From Actinomadura barringtoniae (GTDB lineage Bacteria > Actinomycetota > Actinomycetes > Streptosporangiales > Streptosporangiaceae): a stretch of DNA of 64,000 nucleotides. The notes below the pieces were generated by a model that saw only the letters and a program-made list of their open reading frames with translations, was not told the origin of the DNA and did not search any database. The number at the start of each line of letters is the position of its first letter. The first letter of the stretch is position 1. The translations under genes were made by a program, and so were the position numbers. The stretch spans positions 434,001 through 498,000 of the forward strand of contig NZ_JAGEOJ010000004.1 in NCBI RefSeq assembly GCF_017573505.1, read 5' to 3'. This document shows positions 51,023 to 58,642 of the stretch, one piece after another.

Positions 51023-51583
51023 CTACCGGCGGCGTTGCCGGGCTGCGATGGTGGCGCCGCCCACGACCACGGCTCCGGCGGTCACCGCCCACAGCACCGT
51101 GGAGGGCCCGCCACCACCTCCGGACGGCGCAGCCGTCGTGGCGGCGGGCGCCGGTGTCGTCCCGCCGGTGAAGGTGGAGCCCTTGAAGCCGACCCGGACG
51201 ACGGCGGTGTTGGCGTTGACGACCGCGGGTGGGTTGGACGTCGGGAGCGGCGCGGCCCCGATCACGCACTGCCGTGCTGTGCAGTCGATGCCGTTGAACT
51301 TCGAACGGGCCTTCAGCCGGACGCCGCTGAAGCGCCCCTTGGCGTCGATGTTGACGAACGTCGCGCCGCCGCCCAGGTCGCAGTCCTTGAGGCCGTTGGT
51401 GTAGCCCTCCCGGCACAGGCCGACCGCGACGGACTGCAGGCCGGGCCGATACCCCGAGCCCGCGACCGTGATCTGCTGGCCCTCGGCGAGGTCGGCGACC
51501 TGGCTGACCTGGAGGGCGGGACCGGCCGTTCCCGCGCCCAGTCCGGCGGCGACGAGGGCCGCGGCGACGGTTCCGATCACCAT
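51023..51583 (-). CDS. Neocarzinostatin-fold exported membrane-anchored protein
   Basis: A 186-residue protein. N-terminal signal (1-25), then a neocarzinostatin-like domain (about 26-140) with VSQVADLAEGQQITVAGSGYRPGLQSVAVGLCREGY, CDLGGGATFVNIDAKGRFSGV and CTARQCVIGAAPLPTSNPPAVVN, holding four Cys. A Thr/Ala/Pro/Gly linker, a C-terminal membrane helix and a RQRRR tail follow. Unlike its neighbour it has no LPxTG, so it stays membrane-anchored. AAGGAGG precedes the ATG, which overlaps the end of the transporter gene by 7 bp. Confidence 0.88.
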   Translation of the reverse strand: MVIGTVAAALVAAGLGAGTAGPALQVSQVADLAEGQQITVAGSGYRPGLQSVAVGLCREGYTNGLKDCDLGGGATFVNIDAKGRFSGVRLKARSKFNGIDCTARQCVIGAAPLPTSNPPAVVNANTAVVRVGFKGSTFTGGTTPAPAATTAAPSGGGGGPSTVLWAVTAGAVVVGGATIAARQRRR

Positions 51584-53448
51584 GCGCGACCTCCTTGAAC
51601 GGGCTTGCCGTGCTTCCGGCGACCCGGCCGGAGCAGCAGGTGGACTTCCTCGGCCGTCGGTGCGTTGAGTTCGGCGATGACGCGGCCGCGATCGAGCACG
51701 TAGGCCCGCTGCGCCAGCGCGAGCGCGATCGGGATCCGGGGGTCGGTGAGGAGCACGGCGGTTCCCTCGGCCGCCAGCCGCCGTACGACCGCCAGGGCGC
51801 CGTCGACCGCCTCCGGTGCGAGGCCGGGCGAGATCGCGTCGACCAGCAGCAGTCGCGGGCGCGCGATGACGGCCTCCGCCAGGCCGAGGAGCCGCCGGTC
51901 GCTCTCGGACAGGCCCGCGACCAGCTCCGCGCCGCGTTCGCGCAGGATCGGGAAGATCTCCAGGATCGCCTCGGCCGTGCGATCGGGTTCGGCCCTTCCG
52001 AGCATGCGGGCGTGGCCGCGAAGGTGGCCGGTCACCGTGCGCTCGTCCTGCACCTGCGGGGACGGCCCGATCAGGTGGCACAGGGCGAGCATCGCCCGCT
52101 GCTCGACGGGGATCTGGCCGAGGTCGGTTCCGGCGAAGAACGCGGCGCCGCCCGCCGGCCTCAGATGACCCGCCAGGGCGGTGAGCATCGTCTGGGCGCC
52201 GCCGCCGAACAGCGCGACCGTCTCGCCCGCCTCGACGCGGAGGCTGACGCGGTGCAGGCTCGCCGACTCGTGGTGGACCGACAGGCCGCGGACCTCGACC
52301 AGCGCGGGCGCGACCGGGTCTCCGCCTTCGCCGTCCGGGTGATCGGGGTCGGCGTCGACCAGCAGCGTGAGCAGCGCTCCCGCGACCACGGGCAAGGCCG
52401 TGAGCGTCAGCGCGGTGCCCTCGCCGGTGAGCGAACGAAGGGACGCGACGACACCCCAGCCGATCAGCCCGCCGACTCCCGCTGCGGCGGCGGTCAGCGC
52501 CGCCGCGGCCGGTCGTCGCCGCGCGGGCATGGTCGACAGGACCTGAGTGTCGAGCACCGCGACGGCAAGGCACCCGGCGGCGAGCGCAACGGCGAATCCG
52601 ATCGCCTGGATGTTCGCTCCGGGCGCGGTCGCCATCAGCACCGGGGCGGTCGCGGCCGCCAGCAGCAGCCAGGGGGCCGTGCGGACGTCCCGCGTCGCAT
52701 GCCGGAACGCGATGACGACCGCCACCGCGCCCAGCGTGGCCCACGCGAGCCGGGCCACCGCGTCAGAGGCGAGGACGCTCCAGCGGAACACCATCAGATG
52801 CAGACCGGCCGTCACGCAGACGGCGATGGCGAATCCGGCCGTGGCGTACCCGGCCAAAGCCCGCGTGACCAGGCTCACTGTCTCCCGGAGGCCCGCGAGC
52901 GCTTCGCCGCGTTCGACGGGGGCCGCCGCGCAGATCGCCGCCGTCCCGAGGACCGCACCGGCGAGGCCCGCGATGGCGAGCGTCCCGCCCGGATCATGAG
53001 ATCGCGTCACCACGAGCAGGGCGGCGGCGGCCAGGCCGGCCAGTGCCGCGGCGTGCCACCAGGCGAACGCGTCGAGTCCGTGCAGACGCACGGTCAAGGC
53101 GCGGGGCAGCAGGAGCAACGGACCGGCGAGCACGCCCGCCGCCATCGTCGCCGTCGCGAAGACCGGAGCTGCCGGCGCGAGGCCCGCGATCGCCAAGGTG
53201 AGCGTCGTCAGTCCGGCCGACACCGCGATCAGCCCGGGAAGCGGCACTCTCCTGGCGAGCCAGAGGGTGAGCGGCAGGGTGAGGCAACCGAGGGTGAGAC
53301 CGGTGAGCGCCATGTAGGTCACGACGTCTCCGGGAACCTTCACCACGCCGCCCAGGCCGTCCGCCTGGAGCACCAGGATGGCCCCGGCGAGCGGCCCGGC
53401 TGCGGCACTGGCGAACGTTCCCGCCCGTGCGACGGCTCCCTCGGCCAT
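51577..53448 (-). CDS. MFS-like transporter fused to a degenerate LivF-type ABC ATPase domain
   Basis: A 623-residue fusion. Residues 1 to about 390 have some 12 hydrophobic segments in MFS style (ALPLTLWLARRVPLP, PRALTVRLHGLDAF). From about 400 a branched-chain-amino-acid (LivF-like) ABC domain follows (ALVEVRGLSVHHESASLHRVSLRVEAGETVALFGG). Its Walker A reads GGGAQTMLTA with no Lys, the signature reads LSESDRR instead of LSGGQ, and Walker B reads LLLVDAIS with Ala in place of the catalytic Glu. ATP hydrolysis is therefore very unlikely. Probably a regulated or structurally supported exporter/importer for the surface system. TGATG overlap with the upstream gene. Confidence 0.85.
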   Translation of the reverse strand: MAEGAVARAGTFASAAAGPLAGAILVLQADGLGGVVKVPGDVVTYMALTGLTLGCLTLPLTLWLARRVPLPGLIAVSAGLTTLTLAIAGLAPAAPVFATATMAAGVLAGPLLLLPRALTVRLHGLDAFAWWHAAALAGLAAAALLVVTRSHDPGGTLAIAGLAGAVLGTAAICAAAPVERGEALAGLRETVSLVTRALAGYATAGFAIAVCVTAGLHLMVFRWSVLASDAVARLAWATLGAVAVVIAFRHATRDVRTAPWLLLAAATAPVLMATAPGANIQAIGFAVALAAGCLAVAVLDTQVLSTMPARRRPAAAALTAAAAGVGGLIGWGVVASLRSLTGEGTALTLTALPVVAGALLTLLVDADPDHPDGEGGDPVAPALVEVRGLSVHHESASLHRVSLRVEAGETVALFGGGAQTMLTALAGHLRPAGGAAFFAGTDLGQIPVEQRAMLALCHLIGPSPQVQDERTVTGHLRGHARMLGRAEPDRTAEAILEIFPILRERGAELVAGLSESDRRLLGLAEAVIARPRLLLVDAISPGLAPEAVDGALAVVRRLAAEGTAVLLTDPRIPIALALAQRAYVLDRGRVIAELNAPTAEEVHLLLRPGRRKHGKPVQGGRAW

Positions 53449-54560
53449 CACCGCTCCTGTCGCTTGAAGCGGTCGAGTGCGAGGAAGTCCTCGAGGGCGG
53501 CGACGTCGATCGGGCCCGCGGTCCGGCGGCGCAGGTAATCCGACAGCGCCTCGCGATCGATGCGGTAGTCGCCCGAAGGCTCCCGGGCCGTCTCGTCGAG
53601 GTAGTCCAGCAGTTCGTCGGCGCCGTTCCGGGTGATGTGCTGAGTCACCGGCGGCCGCATCGGGGCCGGCACACGTTCGGTGGCGCGGGTTCGGCGCCGG
53701 GCGGCCCGCCGCGCGAACGCCAGCCGGAGGCCGAGCAGGAACAGCAGGAGGGCGACGGCGTTCACGCCGAGAAGCCCCCACGGGTAGGCGCTGAAGGTCG
53801 TCTTGAACGGCACCGCGGCGGCGTAGCGTCCGCCCACCACGAAGGTGCCGAAAGACGCCGGGGGCAACTCCACCGGGACGCGATACGTGGCGGTCTGTCC
53901 CGGCCGGAGCGTGCCGGTGCGAGGCGAGTCCACCGGCGAGTCGGGATCGGACCCGGCGCCCCAGCCGACCGTCAGCGGCGCGCCGACGATGGGATCGGCG
54001 CCCGCGTTGCGGACCTGGACCACGAGCGTGCGCCGCGGACGGCCGCCGAACAGCTCGCCCCATCCCCCGCCGCCGGTGACCTCCACGTCGACGATGTCGG
54101 CCCGGACCGGGGTGATGTCCTTGAGGATCACCGCGACCCGATGGCCGAGCACGCGAAAGGGGAAGGTCACCGTGCGCGGGGCTCCGGGCGAGCCAGGCAG
54201 CGTGCTCACCTGGATGACGCACGGGCAGGCGGCCGGCGGAGCTCCGGCGGCCAGGCCCGCGTCGAACGTACCGGCGGGCGAGATCAGCGCCGTCACGCCG
54301 CCTTGGGTGTCGCAGTCCGCCGAGCCGTGCACGGCGTTGGCCCCGCAGATCTGCACCTGAACGGTCGCGCCGGGCGTCCATGCGCTACCTCGGACGCGCA
54401 CGGCGGTCCCGATCGCCGCCTCTGCCGGGACGGCCGTCGCGCCCGGTCCCCCAGGCGGCGCGTTCGGCGGCCCGGCGGCAAGGGCGGCGGGCGCAGTGAT
54501 CGACCAAGCGCCCGCGACGACGCACAGGAGCACGGCCGGCAGGCGGCGAACGGGCCTCAC
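53448..54560 (-). CDS. Neocarzinostatin-fold/CARDB-like protein with membrane anchor and cytoplasmic tail
   Basis: A 370-residue single-pass protein. Signal 1-28, neocarzinostatin-like domain about 40-130 (GTAVRVRGSAWTPGATVQVQICGANAVHGSADCDTQGG, with Cys pairs), an Ig/CARDB-like domain about 140-250 (LVVQVRNAGADPIVG, PRTGTLRPGQTATYRVPV), one membrane helix near 265-285, then about 85 basic and acidic residues inside the cell (TRNGADELLDYLDETAREPSGDYRIDREALSDYLRR). The cytoplasmic tail distinguishes it from the other two and may contact the adjacent transporter. Confidence 0.87.
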   Translation of the reverse strand: MRPVRRLPAVLLCVVAGAWSITAPAALAAGPPNAPPGGPGATAVPAEAAIGTAVRVRGSAWTPGATVQVQICGANAVHGSADCDTQGGVTALISPAGTFDAGLAAGAPPAACPCVIQVSTLPGSPGAPRTVTFPFRVLGHRVAVILKDITPVRADIVDVEVTGGGGWGELFGGRPRRTLVVQVRNAGADPIVGAPLTVGWGAGSDPDSPVDSPRTGTLRPGQTATYRVPVELPPASFGTFVVGGRYAAAVPFKTTFSAYPWGLLGVNAVALLLFLLGLRLAFARRAARRRTRATERVPAPMRPPVTQHITRNGADELLDYLDETAREPSGDYRIDREALSDYLRRRTAGPIDVAALEDFLALDRFKRQER

Positions 54561-55615
54561 CGAATCGCCTCCCCCTCAGTGGAGGGATCGGCGTACGAGG
54601 GGTCGAGGTAGTCGGTCTCCCCCTCGGGCAGCAGACCGGCCCGGATCCGCCAGCGCCTGATGATGCGCGGCAGGACCGACCACAGCACGAACACGATGCC
54701 GAGCAGCGTCAGCAACGCGGCCCAGGGGATCGCCACGAAGTGGGCGTGCGTCCGCGCCTTCACGCCGCCGGGCGCCGTCAGCTCGACCCGGACGGTCACC
54801 GAGTCCAGCGGCGGCGTGCCCTCCCAGGGCAGCGTGATCTCCGTGCTCTGACCCGGCAGGATCTCGGGCAGTTGCCGGATCGGCCAGTCCTTCAGAGTGC
54901 GCCCGAACAGGCCCGTGGCCCGCACCCGCACGATCGGCGCCAGCCGCAGGTTGCCGGTGTTGACGACGTTGAAGCGAAGCGAGCCCGGCGCCTTCGCGGT
55001 GAACGGCACGGCCGGCTCATGCCGTGTGACGGTCAGCCCCTGCGGCCGCAGGCTCGGGGTGAGGGGACCGGGCACGCGCAGGTAGACGCGGGCGCCGACG
55101 GCGCGGCGCAGCCCGATGCGGGCGCCCCCGGCGTTCTGGACGCTCTCGATCGCGGTGTTGAGCGCGACGATCCCGCCGATGTGCTCGCCCGGGGTGGCGT
55201 TGGCAGGCACGGTCACGCTGAACGGGAGGTCTCGCGCCGAGCCGGGCGGAACGGTCAGCCGCCCGGACGGCAGCTTGATCCAGCCGCCCACGTCCCGCCG
55301 CGGCTCGGCGGCGCCGCGCAGCGCGAAGCCCGCGTCGCGCGGAGTGTTGTAGGCGTCCGCCGCGTAGACCTCGAAGGTGAGCGGCTTGGCCGTGAGGTTC
55401 GCGATGTGCACGGCGTCGCGGACCGTGGAGCCGGCGGGCGCCTCGATCGCGAACGACGGCCGGGCGACCGGCGCACCGCCGCGGTCGGCGGGCCCGACCG
55501 ACCAGGACCCGTTCCCCGCCGCGGGGGCCGGGACAGGGGGCGGGACCGGATCGGCGCCGGGCATCGTCAGCGCGAGCACCGTCGCGCCGGCGGCGATCCC
55601 GCTGACCAGAGCCAT
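54557..55615 (-). CDS. DUF916-type WxL-interacting protein
   Basis: A 352-residue membrane-anchored surface protein with a signal-like N-terminus, an Ig-like DUF916 (WxL-interacting) domain at about 50-165 (PSFAIEAPAGSTVRDAVHIANLTAKPLTFEVYAADAY, SARDLPFSVTVPANATPGEHIGGIVAL), a second Ig-like domain about 185-295 (VYLRVPGPLTP, LRFNVVNTGNLRLAP), a membrane helix near 298-320 and a short cytoplasmic tail. In Firmicutes such proteins bind WxL proteins and peptidoglycan. The WxL-like partner is encoded 3 bp upstream. Confidence 0.85.
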   Translation of the reverse strand: MALVSGIAAGATVLALTMPGADPVPPPVPAPAAGNGSWSVGPADRGGAPVARPSFAIEAPAGSTVRDAVHIANLTAKPLTFEVYAADAYNTPRDAGFALRGAAEPRRDVGGWIKLPSGRLTVPPGSARDLPFSVTVPANATPGEHIGGIVALNTAIESVQNAGGARIGLRRAVGARVYLRVPGPLTPSLRPQGLTVTRHEPAVPFTAKAPGSLRFNVVNTGNLRLAPIVRVRATGLFGRTLKDWPIRQLPEILPGQSTEITLPWEGTPPLDSVTVRVELTAPGGVKARTHAHFVAIPWAALLTLLGIVFVLWSVLPRIIRRWRIRAGLLPEGETDYLDPSYADPSTEGEAIR

Positions 55616-55618
55616 CGA

Positions 55619-56989
55619 TCAGGACAGGGTGAGGGTGAGGACGGCCGCGTACTGACCGGCCCCTGTCACCGGCGGAACCTTCAGGTTCAGCCCGGCGTCG
55701 GCGGTGAACGAGCCGCCGACCACCGCGCCCGTGCCGTCGGCCGCACCGCACAGCGCGGACGCGGTCGTGGTGTCGAGCGGACCGGCGCTGCCGGTGGTGA
55801 CGACGCTTGATCCGGCGGCGGCCGCGCACTTGGGGGTCCACGACAGGTTCCCCGCCGGGATCTTCAAGCCGCTGGACGAGGCGAAGTCGGTGATGGTCCC
55901 GGTAAGCGACCAGCCGCTCGTCCCGCCGCGCGCGTCGACGACCTGGACCTGCTTGAGATCGCCGGTCGCCGTCCTGGCGGTGCCGTCGAGCGTCACCGGC
56001 GTCAGCGTGACCTCGCCCGGCTGCCTGGACATGGTCAGCGCCCCGGCGTTGACGGTGACCGAGACCTTCTGTTCGCCGCACCGGTCGGCGGGTTTGCCGG
56101 CGCAGCCGCCGGTCGGCGGCGTGCTCTTCTCTGTGACGGTCAGCGCGACGTCCTTGCTGACCGCGCCCTGGGTGACCTTGAGCGTGCGCGCCCCGATACC
56201 GGCCTGGTCGGCGATCGTCGCGTGCCCGGTGAGCATGCCGGTCGCATCCGCGGAGGCGGCCGCGTCGGTCAGGTCGCCGTCCTTGCAGGCGGCGCCGTTG
56301 GCGTCGCAGAGGGACAGGCTGACGTTTCCGCTCTGCCAGCCCGTTCCGCCGATCGTGATGGCCGCGCCCTGCTGGATGCTGCTCGGGGTGACCGTCGCCG
56401 CCGGGCCAGTGGCTCCCGCGACCTTGACGGTGGCCAGCGTCGGCGCCGATCCCTTGAGGGCACAGGTGATGGCGGCGGTGGCGCCGGAGGCGACCGCGCT
56501 CACCACCAGCTTGCCGGGCGCCAGCCGCACGTCACCGGCGTTGCCCGCGGTGAACCTGCCCGTGAGCTTGCCGATCGTGATCGGGGTGCCGGGGGCGACC
56601 GGGCCGGTCTTCTCGGGTGCGGACATGCCGGCCTCGCCGGTCGCCGCGCCCGACAGACTGATCTGGCCCGTGGTGGTCCACTTGTCCACGGGAAGCGGCG
56701 CCTTGTTGGGCATGGGCGTGAACTCGGCCTCGAACGGGACCTGGTCGCCCACCGCCGCGTCCGCGGGCGCGGTGACGGTGATGGTCGGCTCGTAGTCGAA
56801 GTGCGTCGAGAAGATCGCGCAGTCGTAGGTGGCCGTGCCGGTTCCCGCCCGTGCCGCCTGCGCGGCCTGCGCCGCCGTCGCGGTGGTGAACGGGATCGTG
56901 GCGGTGCCCGCGATCGCGGCCACCGCCACGATCACCGGCGCGGGGCCGCGGACGGCCGCGTGCGGCCGGTCTGTCTGATGCCTCGCCAT
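55619..56989 (-). CDS. Secreted WxL-like domain protein with Ig repeats
   Basis: A 456-residue exported protein, first gene of the surface operon. A signal peptide (about 1-42) is followed by Ig-like units near 55-170 and 190-290 (VTPSSIQQGAAITIGGTGWQSGNVSLSLC), then a C-terminal region (about 300-456) with the WxL pattern: VVDARGGTSGWSLTGTITDF (GWxL), LSWTPKC and a final GAGQYAAVLTLTLS (YxxxLTxxL). In Firmicutes WxL domains bind peptidoglycan and pair with DUF916 proteins; both occur here adjacently. Cys residues form probable disulfides. The IclR-type repeat lies 39 bp before the start. Confidence 0.78.
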   Translation of the reverse strand: MARHQTDRPHAAVRGPAPVIVAVAAIAGTATIPFTTATAAQAAQAARAGTGTATYDCAIFSTHFDYEPTITVTAPADAAVGDQVPFEAEFTPMPNKAPLPVDKWTTTGQISLSGAATGEAGMSAPEKTGPVAPGTPITIGKLTGRFTAGNAGDVRLAPGKLVVSAVASGATAAITCALKGSAPTLATVKVAGATGPAATVTPSSIQQGAAITIGGTGWQSGNVSLSLCDANGAACKDGDLTDAAASADATGMLTGHATIADQAGIGARTLKVTQGAVSKDVALTVTEKSTPPTGGCAGKPADRCGEQKVSVTVNAGALTMSRQPGEVTLTPVTLDGTARTATGDLKQVQVVDARGGTSGWSLTGTITDFASSSGLKIPAGNLSWTPKCAAAAGSSVVTTGSAGPLDTTTASALCGAADGTGAVVGGSFTADAGLNLKVPPVTGAGQYAAVLTLTLS

Positions 56990-57027
56990 CCGAGCTGCCG
57001 CTCCTTCCGTCGCACACCTCGATTCCT

Positions 57028-57052
57028 GTTTCGTCTAGGGAAACGAGGTTTC
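57028..57052. promoter_or_regulatory. IclR-type operator upstream of the WxL operon and sortase gene
   Basis: GTTTC-GTCTAGG-GAAAC (57028-57044) followed by GAG-GTTTC, so the right half also forms GAAAC-N3-GTTTC (57040-57052). It sits in the 200-bp divergent gap, nearest the surface operon. The same GTTTC-N7-GAAAC layout precedes the IclR-linked operon further right. Confidence 0.65.
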
Positions 57053-57189
57053 GCAATGTGCCCATAGGCAACTCCGGATGCCACCCGGCTGTCAAGGCCC
57101 GCGACGCGTCGAAAACAAGCGAATGTTCCGCTGAGGGGATCGCCGTTTCCCTTCCGTCCGGCTCACCCGGTGGGCTACGGTCCGATCTC

Positions 57190-57858
57190 ATGCGCAGCGC
57201 GATCAGAGTGCTCGCCGAGCTGACGGTGACCGCCGGGCTGATCCTCGCGCTGCTGGTCGCCCACCTGGTCTGGGGCACCGGCGACTACACCCGCCGGCAG
57301 CAGAAGAGCCTCAGCAACGAGCTGGAGCAGCAGTGGCAGGCCACCCGGTCGCGACTCGCCACCAGCCGCGACCGGCAGACCACCCGATCGGCAAATCCAG
57401 CCCCGCGCGCCATCGGGCACGCCTTCGCCGTCATCCGCGTTCCCCGCTTCGGGCCGTCCTACCGCTACGCGATCGTCGAGGGCGTCACCGCCTCCGACCT
57501 GCGCAAGGGCCCCGGGCACTACCCCGGCACCGCGGGCCCGGGAGAGGTCGGCAACATGGTGATCTCGGGCCACCGCACCACCTATGGCGCGCCCTTCAAC
57601 CGCAACGGTGAACTGTCGCGCGGAGATCAGATCCTCATCGACACCGCGACCACCACCTACGCCTACACGGTGACCGGACGCACGGTCGTCCGGCCCGACG
57701 CGATCCAGGTGACCGCGCCCGTCCCGCTGCACCCGGACTCGCGGCCACGGCGGCGGCTGCTGACGCTCACCACCTGCCACCCGAAGTTCTCCGCCGCGTA
57801 CCGGCTCATCGTGTTCGCCGAGCTGAAGGCGACCTATCCGGCGAACGGATCGCTCTGA
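57190..57858 (+). CDS. Class E sortase
   Basis: A 222-residue membrane-anchored transpeptidase. One N-terminal membrane helix (about 5-28), a coiled linker rich in Gln/Arg, then the sortase barrel: IRVPRFGPSYRYAIVEGVTASDLRKGPGHYP, the catalytic His in MVISGHRTTYGAPF, the Cys in LLTLTTCHPKFS and the Arg in AAYRLIVF. Those residues place it in the actinobacterial class E branch, which prefers LAxTG-like signals; the only obvious sorting signal nearby is LPHTG. It diverges from the surface operon and likely attaches that protein to the wall. ATG chosen; the longer upstream frame overlaps the operator. Confidence 0.92.
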   Translation: MRSAIRVLAELTVTAGLILALLVAHLVWGTGDYTRRQQKSLSNELEQQWQATRSRLATSRDRQTTRSANPAPRAIGHAFAVIRVPRFGPSYRYAIVEGVTASDLRKGPGHYPGTAGPGEVGNMVISGHRTTYGAPFNRNGELSRGDQILIDTATTTYAYTVTGRTVVRPDAIQVTAPVPLHPDSRPRRRLLTLTTCHPKFSAAYRLIVFAELKATYPANGSL

Positions 57859-57873
57859 CGCACCCGTGTTAGC

Positions 57874-57898
57874 GTTCCATCCATCGAAACGACGTTTC
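57874..57898. promoter_or_regulatory. IclR-type operator upstream of the membrane protein gene
   Basis: GTTCC-ATCCATC-GAAAC (57874-57890, one mismatch) with GAAAC-GAC-GTTTC (57886-57898), the same double arrangement as at 57028-57052. It ends 22 bp before the GTG start of the membrane protein gene. Confidence 0.58.
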
Positions 57899-57920
57899 CC
57901 TTGAAGGCTTGGAGGCGCGC

Positions 57921-58628
57921 GTGGGGCCGCATACGCACGGCTGGTGGATCGTGCTGCACCTGATCCTGTTCGTCTTCTGGCTCGGCGGCGACCTCGGTGT
58001 GTTCTATGCCAGCAGGTTCGTGCTCAAGCCCGGACTGTCCCCCGAGGCCAGAGCGACCGCCCTGAACATCATGAGCGGCCTCGACCTGGGCCCGAAGATC
58101 TGCCTCGTCCTGTTCCTGCCGAGCGGCTGCACCCTGATGGCACTGGAGCCGCACGGCGCCCGGTTGTTCGGCATGCCCCTGTTCACCTGGTGGCAGACCG
58201 CTCTGGTCTGGCTCCTGGCCGCCGTCTGGCTGGCTGCGACGATCGCCGACCACCGCACGCACGGCCGGTTCCGCTGGGTGCGGCGGGCCGACTGGACGAT
58301 CCGCCTCGCCCTGATCGCGGCGCTCGCCGCGGTGGCGGTCTACACCCTGAGCGCGGACCGCCCGTTCGGCGTGACCACCGATCCGCGCTGGCTGGGCGGC
58401 AAGCTCGCGCTCTACACGGCGGCGATCGCGTGCGGGCTGGGCATCCGGCTGACCCTGCGCCCCTTCGGCGCGGCGTTCGGGATCCTGATGACCACCGGCT
58501 CCGACGACGCCGTCGAACGCACGCTGAAGCGCTCGGTCGACGGCTGCCTGCCGTATGTCATCGCGATCTGGACGTGCGTCCTGGCCGCCGCCGCGCTCGG
58601 CGTCTTCAAGCCCGGGGCCGACCTCTAA
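57921..58628 (+). CDS. Multi-pass membrane protein with conserved His-rich first helices (CopD/DUF2269-like)
   Basis: A 235-residue protein with about six membrane segments. The start GPHTHGWWIVLHLILFVFWLGGDLGVFY places two or three His at the membrane face, and RADWTIRLALIAALAAVAVYTL and KLALYTAAIACGLGIRL follow. The pattern resembles CopD/DUF2269-type proteins linked to copper or haem, but I cannot assign a function. GTG with GGAGG six bases upstream is preferred over an in-frame TTG. It follows the sortase gene by 62 bp and has its own operator. Confidence 0.72.
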   Translation: MGPHTHGWWIVLHLILFVFWLGGDLGVFYASRFVLKPGLSPEARATALNIMSGLDLGPKICLVLFLPSGCTLMALEPHGARLFGMPLFTWWQTALVWLLAAVWLAATIADHRTHGRFRWVRRADWTIRLALIAALAAVAVYTLSADRPFGVTTDPRWLGGKLALYTAAIACGLGIRLTLRPFGAAFGILMTTGSDDAVERTLKRSVDGCLPYVIAIWTCVLAAAALGVFKPGADL

Positions 58629-58642
58629 CGGCCCGGAGCCCG

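Noticed and set aside
50347-54560. Enediyne resistance/biosynthesis cluster suggested by neocarzinostatin folds
   Set aside because: No enediyne polyketide synthase, tailoring or self-resistance genes are present, and the domains are on anchored surface proteins in a catabolic operon.
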